DNA of 55,923 nucleotides, from positions 1-55,923 of the forward strand of contig DASWTW010000524.1 of assembly GCA_036401895.1 (NCBI GenBank). Direction: 5' to 3'. The translations under genes were made by a program, and so were the position numbers. Of this stretch, positions 7,584 through 15,665 are shown piece by piece. The stretch's first letter is position 1. Every line of letters begins with the position of its first letter. The notes beneath the pieces were generated by a model. The model was not told the origin of the DNA. It saw only the letters and a program-made list of their open reading frames with translations, and ran no database searches. This stretch comes from LB3-1 sp036401895. GTDB taxonomy: Bacteria; Chloroflexota; Chloroflexia; Chloroflexales; Kallotenuaceae.

Positions 7584-8660
7584 CTAAACTTCGAGCAGCG
7601 CAAAGACCAGCCTGGCGCACTTCTCAAGGTCGGCGATCGCGATATGCTCGTTGGTCGAGTGGATCTCCTGGTAGCCCACGCTCAGGTTCACCGCCTCGAT
7701 GCCGTGCATATTGAAAATGTTGACATCCGAGCCGCCGCCGGTCTCGATCAGCTTGGGCTCAAGGCCGATGCGCTGCGCCGCCGACTGGCACAGCTGGACG
7801 ATCGCCGCCTCGGGCGAGATCTTCTGCGCGCCGTACGCCCGGAAGGTTTGCACATCTACCTGCGCGCTGTGTCGCTCGGCGGCTTCCTCAAAAGCTTTGC
7901 GCATCGCCGCGACCTGCTGATCCAGCTTGGCCTCGTCCCGGCTGCGCGCCTCGCCGACGATCTGCACATGCTCAGGAACGATGTTGCGCGCCGCGCCGCC
8001 GGTGATCGTGCCGATGTTCGCGGTAGTCTCCGAGTCGATGCGGCCCAGCGGCATGCGGCTGATCGCGTCGGCGGCGACCACGATCGCGCTGACGCCGTGC
8101 TCGGGCGCGACGCCGGCATGAGCGGCCTTGCCGGTGATCGTCACGCTGATCTGCTCGTGAGCCGGAGCCGAGATGCAGATGCCGCCGACATCGCCGTTGA
8201 GATCCAGCGCCACACCCTGCTTCGCCGAAACCTTGCTGAAGTCGAGCGCCCGCGCGCCGTTCAGCCCGACCTCTTCCTCGACTGAGAAGACGATCTCGGC
8301 GGCGCGATGGCCGTTGTTCGCCTCAAGATGCGCCGTGACCGCCTCCAGGATCGCCGTCACGCCGGCCAGATCGTCAGCGCCCAGCACGGTATCGCCGCTG
8401 CTGCGCACGAAATCGCCGTCGACCACCGGATTTTTGCCGACCGCAGGCGCCACGCTGTCGAGATGCGCGCTGAGCAGCAGCGGCTCGCCCTGGCCCGGCA
8501 CCCGCGCGATCACATTGCCTTTGGCGTCTTGCTCAGGCTGAAGGCCGCGCTCGCGCAGCATACCGATCACGGTCTGCGCCATAGCCTGCTCCTGACCGGA
8601 AGGATTATCCACGCGCACCAGCGTCAGAAATGTATCAAGCAAGCGGTCGGTCTTAATCAT
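7584..8660 (-). CDS. M20 family metallopeptidase, PepT-like
   Basis: This 358-residue protein of the di-zinc M20 family has the metal and catalytic motifs in order: SAHLDSV (metal His and catalytic Asp), GADDLAG (bridging Asp), the EEEVGLNGA Glu pair (catalytic base and metal ligand), an AHAG dimerisation-domain segment, and IHSTNEHI near the C-terminus (last metal His). The arrangement resembles the PepT-like subgroup, so a cytoplasmic di- or tripeptidase is the best guess; amidase activity on other N-acyl amino acids cannot be excluded. It begins 40 bases after the PBP gene on the same strand and probably shares its transcript. It ends at the shared terminator. Confidence 0.85.
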   Translation of the reverse strand: MIKTDRLLDTFLTLVRVDNPSGQEQAMAQTVIGMLRERGLQPEQDAKGNVIARVPGQGEPLLLSAHLDSVAPAVGKNPVVDGDFVRSSGDTVLGADDLAGVTAILEAVTAHLEANNGHRAAEIVFSVEEEVGLNGARALDFSKVSAKQGVALDLNGDVGGICISAPAHEQISVTITGKAAHAGVAPEHGVSAIVVAADAISRMPLGRIDSETTANIGTITGGAARNIVPEHVQIVGEARSRDEAKLDQQVAAMRKAFEEAAERHSAQVDVQTFRAYGAQKISPEAAIVQLCQSAAQRIGLEPKLIETGGGSDVNIFNMHGIEAVNLSVGYQEIHSTNEHIAIADLEKCARLVFALLEV

Positions 8661-8700
8661 GGATGATCACCTTTCATGGTAGGACGTAGGAGCATGAAGC

Positions 8701-10509
8701 TCAGCTGCCAAGAATTTCAAACACAGCCTTGAGAATCTCGCCGGCGGCGGCAGCGCCAGGGCCGGCACCGTCGCGCCCATTTTCGATCTGGACATACACG
8801 ACATAGCGCGGCTGATCGACCGGCGCGACTGCCAGGAACGCGGCATGAATAATATCGTTGCCGGCCTCGCCGGAGCCGGACTTACCGCCGCTGTTGTTGA
8901 CGTTGGCCGCTTTGCCGAAGCCGATCGTAACGCCCTCGCGCATCATCGCAAGCATCCGCCGCGAAACCTCGGTCGAGATAATGCGGCGCTGATTGAGCAG
9001 ATTATTGGGCGCACGATGCTGATAAACGACCACGCCGGAGTCCTGCGGGTCGGTCGCGCTCTCGACGATATACGGCTGCGGCATGACACCATCGTTAGCG
9101 ATCGTCGCGCCAAGCAGCGCCATTTGCATCGGCGTCAGCAGCAGCTCACCCTGTCCATAGGCGCTGGCTGCCAGCCCGCCGGGCCGCTCAAGAAAATCGG
9201 AGTCCTGGGCCAGAATGCTAGGCGCCATCGGCAGATCCGTAAAATCCTCGCTCTCGTCCGGCGCGTTCTCGGGCAGATAGAAATGGAAACGCTGCGCTAG
9301 CTCGACGAAGCGCTCGGGGCCCAGCCGATTGCCCAGCTGTGCAAAGGCCGTGTTGCAGGAGAAGGCAAACACGCCCGACAGATCCATCGGTCGATTGGTC
9401 GCGCCCTGGATGATCGACTGGAGCGAGGCCTGATTCGGGTTACGCGGCGGGCCGACCGCGTTAACCACCGGCGGCTCGAACTCGACCGGCTTGTACTCGT
9501 TGGGACAGGTGATCGGCTGGGGCTGGCTCACAATCTCGGGATGCTCCAGCGCGCCGATCGCGGTCAGCGTTTTGAAGGTCGAGCCGGGCACGTACTGGCC
9601 GCGCAGCGGACGATTGATCAGCGGGCGATTCTCGTTGGCGTTGATCTCGTTCCAGGCAGCCTCGATGCGCTGGTTCTCTTCTTCGTCGGTGCCGTTCGGG
9701 TTGAGCGTCAGGCTTTGCGGATCGTAGCCGGGCGTGCTGACCAGCGCCAGCACCGCGCCGCTGCGCGGGTCCATGACCACTGCCGAAGCCGGCTTGCCTT
9801 CGCCGACCTGATTCATGATCCGCCAGGTGCGCTCCTGAAGCTGCGCATCGATCGTCAGCCGCAGATCGTTGCCGACATGCGGGCGATTGAATAGCTCGTC
9901 GGTAAGCGAGCGCAGCGCCTGGCCGCGCTCACCGGTGAGATACGCATCCCACTGTCGCTCCAGACCAAACTGGCCGTAGCGCGACGACGAAAAGCCCAGG
10001 ATGTTGGAAAAAGCACGAATATCGGCCTGCTGCGCGATCGGATAGGTGCGCTGCGCCAGCCCGTTGGCGGCGCGCTCGCTGCTGGCGAGCACCGTGTTGT
10101 TGCGATCGACGATCTGGCCGCGCTGAGTCCGCAGCGAGCGGATTACCGGTCGGCTGTTGCTGAAGCTGGTACCATCATCAAGCGTCTCCGAACGATTATA
10201 GATACTTTCGGCAAAGATAAACTCCGTCCGCAGCAGCTGGAGCGTCAGCACGATGAACAGGATCGAAAAGACCAGCGACAGGTTCAGCAGGCCCGGCCGC
10301 ACATTGACGCGCGAGCTAACCGATTGCAGCGTGGGCAGCGAGGCCCACAGCGCCAATCCCAGCAGAAACGCGGCAATCCACAGGATCGTTATCCAGCGCG
10401 TATCGTCGACCAGCGGCGTGAGATAAGGCCGGTAGCTCCTGGGAAGCAGCCCGTAGATCAGCAGTCCCAGCCCGCCAACCAGCCCGACAAGTCGTAGAAT
10501 AGGTCGCAT
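8701..10509 (-). CDS. class B penicillin-binding protein (peptidoglycan transpeptidase)
   Basis: This 602-residue protein cross-links peptidoglycan. Three hydrophobic N-terminal segments (about 4-22, 41-58, 75-94) anchor it; class B PBPs usually have one. A dimerisation region starting with RGQIVDRNNTVLA follows. The transpeptidase domain has the serine motif STFK (S310, K313), SCN (S384-N386), and KSG (K543-G545) where KTG is more usual. The extra helices and overall plan resemble the PbpA group found with elongation or sporulation/division loci, but no RodA/FtsW partner is in the window. The start is ATG 10509 and a promoter is visible at 10570-10599. M20 peptidase follows on the same strand. 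Confidence 0.9.
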   Translation of the reverse strand: MRPILRLVGLVGGLGLLIYGLLPRSYRPYLTPLVDDTRWITILWIAAFLLGLALWASLPTLQSVSSRVNVRPGLLNLSLVFSILFIVLTLQLLRTEFIFAESIYNRSETLDDGTSFSNSRPVIRSLRTQRGQIVDRNNTVLASSERAANGLAQRTYPIAQQADIRAFSNILGFSSSRYGQFGLERQWDAYLTGERGQALRSLTDELFNRPHVGNDLRLTIDAQLQERTWRIMNQVGEGKPASAVVMDPRSGAVLALVSTPGYDPQSLTLNPNGTDEEENQRIEAAWNEINANENRPLINRPLRGQYVPGSTFKTLTAIGALEHPEIVSQPQPITCPNEYKPVEFEPPVVNAVGPPRNPNQASLQSIIQGATNRPMDLSGVFAFSCNTAFAQLGNRLGPERFVELAQRFHFYLPENAPDESEDFTDLPMAPSILAQDSDFLERPGGLAASAYGQGELLLTPMQMALLGATIANDGVMPQPYIVESATDPQDSGVVVYQHRAPNNLLNQRRIISTEVSRRMLAMMREGVTIGFGKAANVNNSGGKSGSGEAGNDIIHAAFLAVAPVDQPRYVVYVQIENGRDGAGPGAAAAGEILKAVFEILGS

Positions 10510-10569
10510 ACTCGTAAAGCCAACAACCAGCCGAAGCTACCCGCTGACCGAATGTCTGTATCTGCTGTC

Positions 10570-10599
10570 ATTATACAGGGAGCGAGCAAAAAGAACCAA
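10570..10599 (-). promoter_or_regulatory. promoter of the PBP gene
   Basis: Read on the minus strand, TTGGTT (10594-10599) and TATAAT (10570-10575) are 18 bases apart. The TATAAT lies about 60 bases before the ATG at 10509. The -35 hexamer is supplied by the GGTTCTTGGTTC-type repeat. Confidence 0.6.
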
Positions 10600-10735
10600 G
10601 AACCGAGAAATGAAAGAACAAAGGAACAAGGAAACAAGGGAACGAAGAATAACGAGCAAACTACTGGCCTCTTTTTGTTCCTTTGTGCGCCGGGCGCCCT
10701 CTGGGCATAGCACCCGGTTCTTTTGTTCTTTATCC
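10580..10735. repeat. GAACAAAG/CTTTGTTC repeat block (site 2 of 5)
   Basis: The stretch from the PBP start (10510) to the Rrf2 gene (10852) has no gene. Its left part holds runs of AAAGAACAAAGGAACAAGG on the plus strand; its right part has the complement (TTTTTGTTCCTTTG, then TTCTTTTGTTCTTT near 10718), so the block could fold into a long imperfect hairpin. Between them is GGGCGCCC. Both flanking genes are divergent and have promoters at the block's edges. Confidence 0.65.
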
Positions 10736-10744
10736 GCGCCATGG

Positions 10745-10773
10745 TTGCCGCTGGGAACAGGGCGTGCTACTAT
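10745..10773 (+). promoter_or_regulatory. extended -10 promoter of the Rrf2 gene
   Basis: TTGCCG (10745-10750) and TACTAT (10768-10773) are exactly 17 bases apart. TGC directly before the -10 gives the extended form TGCTACTAT. The coding start is 79 bases further on. Confidence 0.7.
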
Positions 10774-10851
10774 GCCCCTAAATAACCTAGCCAAGCCGCC
10801 GCGCTCCCGGCGCGATGCAATGATGACTTGGCTCACAGCTGCCAGGGTAGT

Positions 10852-11286
10852 ATGCGAATTTCAAGCAAAGGCGATTATGGATTACGCGCGCTCTTCGATC
10901 TTGCGCTGCACTACGGTCAAGGGCCGGTGCGCAGCCGGGAGATCGCCGAGCGCCAGGCAATCGATGAGCATTATCTCAATCAATTGCTGATTCAACTGCG
11001 ACGAGCGGGTCTGGTCCAGAGTCTGCGCGGGCCGCAGGGTGGCCATCTGCTGGCCAAAGCGCCAGGCGAGATCACGCTGCTGGAGGCGCTTCAAGCGCTG
11101 GAAGGGCCGCTGGTCGAGATGGCCGAGGGCATTCAGCCGCTGCCGAAATCCAGCGAGGCGACTGTTCTCAACGAGGTCTGGTGCGGCCTACGACAGGCGG
11201 TCGAGAGCTATCTGGCCGCGCACACACTGGATGATCTGGCGCAGCGCAAGCGTGAGCGCGAAGGCCAGACGATGTACTATATCTAG
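10852..11286 (+). CDS. Rrf2 family transcriptional regulator
   Basis: This 144-residue protein starts MRISSKGDYGLRAL, the typical Rrf2 opening, which fixes the start at ATG 10852. A winged-helix DNA-binding domain occupies about residues 1-80 (recognition region around EHYLNQLLIQLRRAGLVQS, then the wing RGPQGGHLLA). The region that carries the three iron-sulphur cysteines in IscR or NsrR holds only one cysteine (VWCGL), so it cannot bind a cluster in the usual way and looks more like CymR. CymR-type proteins control cysteine metabolism, but no such gene is nearby and the target is unknown. It is transcribed alone, divergently from the PBP gene. Confidence 0.85.
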   Translation: MRISSKGDYGLRALFDLALHYGQGPVRSREIAERQAIDEHYLNQLLIQLRRAGLVQSLRGPQGGHLLAKAPGEITLLEALQALEGPLVEMAEGIQPLPKSSEATVLNEVWCGLRQAVESYLAAHTLDDLAQRKREREGQTMYYI

Positions 11287-11350
11287 CTGCTCACCAGGCT
11301 GAGACAGCTCACCCCGGCGCGCCACTCCGATCTTCCCTGCATCCAGCAAA

Positions 11351-11380
11351 CAACGGCGCGTCATGATCAACACGCCGTTG
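11351..11380. terminator. candidate bidirectional hairpin
   Basis: Arms CAACGGCG (11351-11358) and CGCCGTTG (11373-11380) pair over 8 bp, extended by two more pairs after one mismatch. It lies between convergent genes and lacks a clear T run. Confidence 0.45.
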
Positions 11381-11410
11381 CGTCAAGTACCGAGGCGCAG
11401 CTACGCGCTG

Positions 11411-12418
11411 CTAGGCCGAGCGCTCACGAGATTTCTGGCCGCGCAGCCGTGGCAATACCTGGTTGCCGTAGAAATCGATCACGCGCTGCTGATCGAACTG
11501 GCCCGAGTGGACATAGACCTGCGTCACACCGGCGTCGAAGAGCTTCTGGAGCGACTGGGCGTGCTCGTCGGGATCGTCGCTGACCAGCCAGTTCTTGTAC
11601 ACATCCTCCAGCGAAAGCTCCTTCTCGGCGCGGCGCAGAATATCGCGCGGATCAGGGTTATTCACAAACTCGGTCCAGGCGTTGGGAATGAAGCGCCAGA
11701 TTCGCGCCGACTCCTCGGCCTCGGCCTTGCCGCCCACGACGACAAAATGCTCGGCCAGGATCGGCATCTGCGACGGATCTTTTCCGGCCTCACGCGCGCC
11801 CTCCTCGAAGGACTGGCGCATCTCCGGCTCGACCGCGCTCTTCGAGTCGCTGATCAGACCGTCGCCGTACTTGCCGGCCTTGTACATGCTCTTGGGCCCT
11901 TCGGCGGCCATGTAGATCGGCACCGGCTGCGCCGGCAGATCATAGATGCGCGCCTGCTCGACCTGATAGTACTGGCCTTTATGCGTCACCCACTCGCCGG
12001 TCCACAGCTTGCGGATCAGCTCGATCGCTTCGATCCAGCGGTCGGCGCGCTCCTCGTAGTCGCCCCACTCGCCCGAGACCGGCTGCTCGTTGAGCGCCTC
12101 GCCGCTGCCGACGCCAAGAAAGATGCGGCCCGGATACAGCACGCCCAGCGAGGCAAACGCCTGCGCGACCACCGCCGGATGATAGCGGAAAGTCGGGCAG
12201 GTCACCGCCGTGCCGAACGGAATGCGCGGCATCCGCTGGCCGAGCGCGGCCATGGTTACCCAGGCATGACCGGCGTGGCCCTGATTATCCATCCAGGGAT
12301 GAAAATGATCGCTGGTCCAGACGGCGTCGAAGCCGGCCTTCTCTGCCGCCGCGCCCAGATCCAGTAGCTCAGGCGCGCGAAACTGCTCATGCGAGAGCAC
12401 AAACCCGATCGTAGACAT
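11411..12418 (-). CDS. F420-dependent glucose-6-phosphate dehydrogenase-like LLM oxidoreductase
   Basis: This 335-residue protein starts at ATG 12418 behind AGGAG; an open extension further upstream has no family resemblance. It is a luciferase-like monooxygenase-fold (TIM barrel) enzyme closest to the FGD group. Visible marks are SDHFHPW near residue 37 (FGD catalytic His and Trp), TCPTFRYHPAVVAQAFA, and GVGSGEALNE (catalytic Glu). The length matches FGD (about 336). The reaction would be oxidation of a sugar phosphate or related alcohol with reduction of coenzyme F420. The phosphate-binding lysines of FGD are not clearly conserved, so the substrate is open. No F420 biosynthesis gene is in the window. 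Confidence 0.83.
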   Translation of the reverse strand: MSTIGFVLSHEQFRAPELLDLGAAAEKAGFDAVWTSDHFHPWMDNQGHAGHAWVTMAALGQRMPRIPFGTAVTCPTFRYHPAVVAQAFASLGVLYPGRIFLGVGSGEALNEQPVSGEWGDYEERADRWIEAIELIRKLWTGEWVTHKGQYYQVEQARIYDLPAQPVPIYMAAEGPKSMYKAGKYGDGLISDSKSAVEPEMRQSFEEGAREAGKDPSQMPILAEHFVVVGGKAEAEESARIWRFIPNAWTEFVNNPDPRDILRRAEKELSLEDVYKNWLVSDDPDEHAQSLQKLFDAGVTQVYVHSGQFDQQRVIDFYGNQVLPRLRGQKSRERSA

Positions 12419-12674
12419 GTCCAGATCTCCTGACGGCAGCCGCAACCGGGTCTTGCGACCGCTCCTCACTTCTCCTACGCAGCATATATCGCACAAACCA
12501 TGCCATACACCGCCGCCGCCACACGATCGGGCTGCCTGTGCGCCTCGGCCAAAGGCATCAGCCGACTTCCACCATTGGGCCGCTAACAGCAGCTTGCGAC
12601 ATGTTGTAGGATCAAAAAGCATCTCCCTGAGGCATCGCTTCATCTCGTTATCGATTCAGTTCAAGGAGCGTTTT

Positions 12675-13223
12675 ATGCACACACATCACGGCGGACGGAA
12701 GATGACGCTGGTCGTTACTCTACTTGGCCTGCTGCTCGCGGTCGCGCTGCCGGCATCCGCGCCGGCCTCGATCACGCGCATCGCACGCGCCGATGGCACG
12801 CTGAACACTACGACCACTCCGTCCAAGACCAACGTCATGATCGGCGAGACGATCACGGTCACCGTGCTGCTCAAGAATGACACCACCGACCGCTGCTACG
12901 GCCTGCCGCAGTTTCGACTGTATATCCAGACTGCGCCCGGTGTGAACCAGGACACCACCAACCCAATCTTCACGCCCGCGCAGCCCCAGCCGATCACGCT
13001 GTACAACAGCGTCGGGCCTGGCCAGAGCCTCAGCGCCACCTTTACCGTTACGGCGGCACGGGCCGGAAGCGTCACCTTCTTCTCTACGGTCAGCGTCGAA
13101 GGCACCGGGCCGGGCTGCCAGCCGCCCTACTTCTGGACCGCCGCCAATCCCAGCCGCTCAGATTCGGTTTCAGCTGCGGCAGGATTGCCAACCTATCTAC
13201 CAGTGGTTGGCAAAGTTGAATAA
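12675..13223 (+). CDS. small secreted protein with Ig-like fold and YLPVV-type C-terminus
   Basis: This 182-residue protein starts at ATG 12675 behind CAAGGAG; the open stretch before it (12417 on) overlaps the divergent gene and looks non-coding. Residues 1-35 form a signal peptide. The mature part is Thr/Ser-rich and beta-strand-like (SKTNVMIGETITVTVLLKN and later SLSATFTVTAARAG), typical of a single Ig-like or CARDB-type domain. Two cysteine sites (C in DRCYG and in GPGCQPP) could form a disulphide. It ends in TYLPVVGKVE. No enzyme motif is seen; it is probably a cell-surface or exported protein of unknown role. Confidence 0.65.
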   Translation: MHTHHGGRKMTLVVTLLGLLLAVALPASAPASITRIARADGTLNTTTTPSKTNVMIGETITVTVLLKNDTTDRCYGLPQFRLYIQTAPGVNQDTTNPIFTPAQPQPITLYNSVGPGQSLSATFTVTAARAGSVTFFSTVSVEGTGPGCQPPYFWTAANPSRSDSVSAAAGLPTYLPVVGKVE

Positions 13224-13242
13224 TTCATCAACTATGCGCCCC

Positions 13243-13262
13243 GGGCGTGATTTATCACGCCC
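13243..13262 (+). terminator. hairpin after the small secreted-protein gene
   Basis: GGGCGTGA (13243-13250), loop TTTA, TCACGCCC (13255-13262): a perfect 8-bp stem 20 bases after the stop codon, without a marked T run. Confidence 0.6.
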
Positions 13263-13324
13263 CTACGGATCAGACCAGCTAATCTGCTCGTAGCTGTAAA
13301 CACGCAAGAAAGCTGGAAATAGCA

Positions 13325-13353
13325 AGCAGGCGCAGCGAATTGCTACGCCTGCT
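13325..13353 (-). terminator. terminator of the gpmI-DinB operon
   Basis: Arms AGCAGGCG (13325-13332) and CGCCTGCT (13346-13353) pair over 8 bp, extended by AGC/GCT after one mismatch. It lies 15 bases downstream of the DinB stop on the minus strand. Confidence 0.6.
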
Positions 13354-13367
13354 GCGTGTTAAACCTG

Positions 13368-13847
13368 CTAGACCGGCAAATCCTCGAAGTGAATCCCGAA
13401 GAGCGCGGGCGGATCGTGGCCCAGCAGCGTAAGATAGCTGCACAGCTGGCTGCGGTGATGAATCTCGTGCTCGATCATACCCAGCAAGCGCCGCCAGCCC
13501 GGCACATCCTGCCACTGACCCGGAATATTCAGCCGCAGCCGCTCAGACTCCATCGAGCGCAAGAAGCTCTGCGCCGCCGCATGGCACGCACCGAGATACG
13601 CCAGCGCATCGGCATGAGTCGAGCCAGGCGCCGCGTCGTGGCCGGGATAGCGCATTTCGCCCGTGGCGACCGCGCGCACATTCATCAGCTCAGCCGAAGC
13701 AATATGCCGGATCAATTCGCCGCAGCTTAGCTCACCTGGCGCTGGTCGCCAGTCAATCTGCTCGGGCGGTACAGCCTGAGCGACGGCGCGCGTGCGCTCA
13801 TAGACGCGCTCGAAGTAGGCGCTAAACGCCTGCGCATCCTCGATCAT
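13368..13847 (-). CDS. DinB-like metal-binding four-helix protein
   Basis: This 159-residue protein is of the DinB/YfiT superfamily. The metal-binding triad is visible: a His in LIRHIASAE and the H-x3-H pair in HEIHHRSQL. Many members are thiol-dependent transferases (bacillithiol or mycothiol S-transferases), others are uncharacterised damage-induced proteins; the substrate here is unknown. It begins only 3 bases after the gpmI stop codon, with its AGGAG inside the end of gpmI, so the two are translationally close and co-transcribed. A second DinB-like gene lies at 27744. Confidence 0.8.
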   Translation of the reverse strand: MIEDAQAFSAYFERVYERTRAVAQAVPPEQIDWRPAPGELSCGELIRHIASAELMNVRAVATGEMRYPGHDAAPGSTHADALAYLGACHAAAQSFLRSMESERLRLNIPGQWQDVPGWRRLLGMIEHEIHHRSQLCSYLTLLGHDPPALFGIHFEDLPV

Positions 13848-13850
13848 CGC

Positions 13851-15416
13851 CTATGCTCCTGGCTGCTCCTCAAGCAGCGACTCGCCGGTCATATCGCCGG
13901 GCTTTTGCAGGCCCAGAATCGCGATCACAGTCGGCGCGACATCCGCCAGCTTACCGCCTGAGCGCAGCGTCGCGCTGCGTAGCCACGAGTCGTCGGGAAC
14001 GATGATCACACACGGCACGGGATTGGTCGTGTGCGCGGTGTGCGGCGCGCCGGTCACCGGATCGACCATCTGCTCGACATTGCCGTGGTCGCAGGTGATC
14101 AACATGCCGCCGCCATGTGCCAGCAGCGCATCGGCGATCCGGCCCAGACATTGATCCACGACCTCAACCGACACGATCGCGGCCGGCAATACGCCGGTAT
14201 GGCCGACCATATCGGGGTTTGCAAAGTTGGTGATGATCACATCGTACTTGCCGGACTCGATCGCCGCGACGACCGAGTCAGTCACGCCGTGAGCGCTCAT
14301 CTCGGGCTGAAGATCGTAGGTTGCGACTTTGGGCGATGCCACAAGCTTGCGCTCCTCGCCGGGAAACGGATCTTCGCGGCCACCGTTGATGAAAAACGTC
14401 ACGTGGGCGTACTTCTCGGTCTCGGCGGTGTGAAACTGTGAAAGACCCGCATCGCTGATGACCTTGGCCAGCGGCTCCTCGACGTTCTGCGGCGGAAACG
14501 CCACGTGTACCGGCAGATCGGCCTCGTACTCGGTCATCGTCACAAAGAACAGATTTTGCAGCTGCTGGCCGCGATCAAAGCCGTCGAAGCCGGGCACCGT
14601 GAAGGCCCTGGTCATCTGGCGCGGACGATCGGTGCGGAAGTTGAAGAAGATGATCGCGTCGTTATCGCGGATCGTGGTGATCGGCTGGCCTTCGCGAGTG
14701 ATCACCGTCGGCAGCACAAACTCGTCGGTTACGCTCTTGGCATAAGACTGCTCGATCGCCGTGATCGCGTCGGGCGCGGTCTCACCCTCGGCATAGACCA
14801 GCGCGCGGTAGGCTTTGGCCGTACGATCCCAGCGCTTATCGCGATCCATGGCGTAGTAGCGGCCCGAGACCGTGGCAACCTGGCCGATCCCCAGGCGCTC
14901 GATCACCGAGAGCAGCTCCTGCATAAAAGGAATCGCGCTCTGTGGCGGCGTGTCGCGGCCATCCAGAAATGAGTGAATAAAGGCCTGGCTCACGCCCTGC
15001 TGATTGGCAAGCTCCAGCAGCGCGTATAGATGCTCGCTGTAGGCATGAACACCGCCGGGACCGAGCAGGCCCATGAAGTGAATCTGAGAATTGTTGCGCC
15101 GGGCATGATCGAAAGCATCCAGCAGCACCTGGTTGCTAAAAAACGATTTGCCGTGGATCGCCTCCGAGATGCGCGTCGAGTCTTGATAGACCACGAAGCC
15201 GGCGCCGATGTTGAGATGGCCGACCTCGCTATTGCCCATCTGGCCCTGCGGCAGGCCCACTGCCAGCTCCGAGGCGGCAAGCGTGGTGTAGGGATATGTA
15301 GTGGCCCAGGCGGCCATATTGGGCGCGTGCGCCAGCGCAACAGCGTTGCCGTCGGCGCGGTCACTAACGCCCCAGCCGTCGATGACGCAGAGCACGAACG
15401 GTCGCGGTCGTTGCAT
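13851..15416 (-). CDS. gpmI: 2,3-bisphosphoglycerate-independent phosphoglycerate mutase
   Basis: This 521-residue protein starts at ATG 15416 (MQRPRPFVLCVIDGWG) behind AAGGAGG; the frame is open 48 bases further upstream, but that part is not family-like. It interconverts 3- and 2-phosphoglycerate with two Mn ions. Motifs in order: VIDGWG (metal Asp), MGNSEVGHLN with the phosphoserine nucleophile, FLDGRDTPP, a GGREDPFPGEER segment, and TCDHGNVEQM near the C-terminus. The length fits the 510-550 residue family. It is the first gene of an operon with the DinB protein, driven by the promoter at 15444-15472. Its product feeds enolase, which is also encoded in this window. Confidence 0.96.
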   Translation of the reverse strand: MQRPRPFVLCVIDGWGVSDRADGNAVALAHAPNMAAWATTYPYTTLAASELAVGLPQGQMGNSEVGHLNIGAGFVVYQDSTRISEAIHGKSFFSNQVLLDAFDHARRNNSQIHFMGLLGPGGVHAYSEHLYALLELANQQGVSQAFIHSFLDGRDTPPQSAIPFMQELLSVIERLGIGQVATVSGRYYAMDRDKRWDRTAKAYRALVYAEGETAPDAITAIEQSYAKSVTDEFVLPTVITREGQPITTIRDNDAIIFFNFRTDRPRQMTRAFTVPGFDGFDRGQQLQNLFFVTMTEYEADLPVHVAFPPQNVEEPLAKVISDAGLSQFHTAETEKYAHVTFFINGGREDPFPGEERKLVASPKVATYDLQPEMSAHGVTDSVVAAIESGKYDVIITNFANPDMVGHTGVLPAAIVSVEVVDQCLGRIADALLAHGGGMLITCDHGNVEQMVDPVTGAPHTAHTTNPVPCVIIVPDDSWLRSATLRSGGKLADVAPTVIAILGLQKPGDMTGESLLEEQPGA

Positions 15417-15443
15417 CCTGATCCTCCTTAAGCTAGCGCTCCG

Positions 15444-15472
15444 ATTGTACGTGAACATCGGCAACCTGCCAA
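15444..15472 (-). promoter_or_regulatory. promoter of gpmI
   Basis: On the minus strand, TTGGCA (15467-15472) and TACAAT (15444-15449) are exactly 17 bases apart and 28 bases before the ATG. Confidence 0.72.
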
Positions 15473-15596
15473 ATCATCCAGCGCCGCCGCAGCTCGCTGT
15501 CGCGCGCTACAGGCTGCCGGAAAGCTCCCGGCATAGCACAAGCCCACGCATCCATGGATCGAATGCATGGGCCTGTACACTGTTACACACTCGCTA

Positions 15597-15663
15597 GAAC
15601 AAAAGAATCACAAGCTCCCGGATGTGTGCTCTAGGTTCTAGGTTCTTGGTTCTAGGTTCTTCC
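15597..15663. repeat. GGTTCTAGGTTCTT repeat block (site 3 of 5)
   Basis: GAACAAAAGAAT at the left edge and four tandem GGTTCTA/T units at the right lie between the PpiC gene's stop (15666) and gpmI. They resemble the runs at 33030-33060 and 10591. A mismatch-containing hairpin (15542-15572) lies beside it. Confidence 0.6.
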
Positions 15664-15665
15664 AA

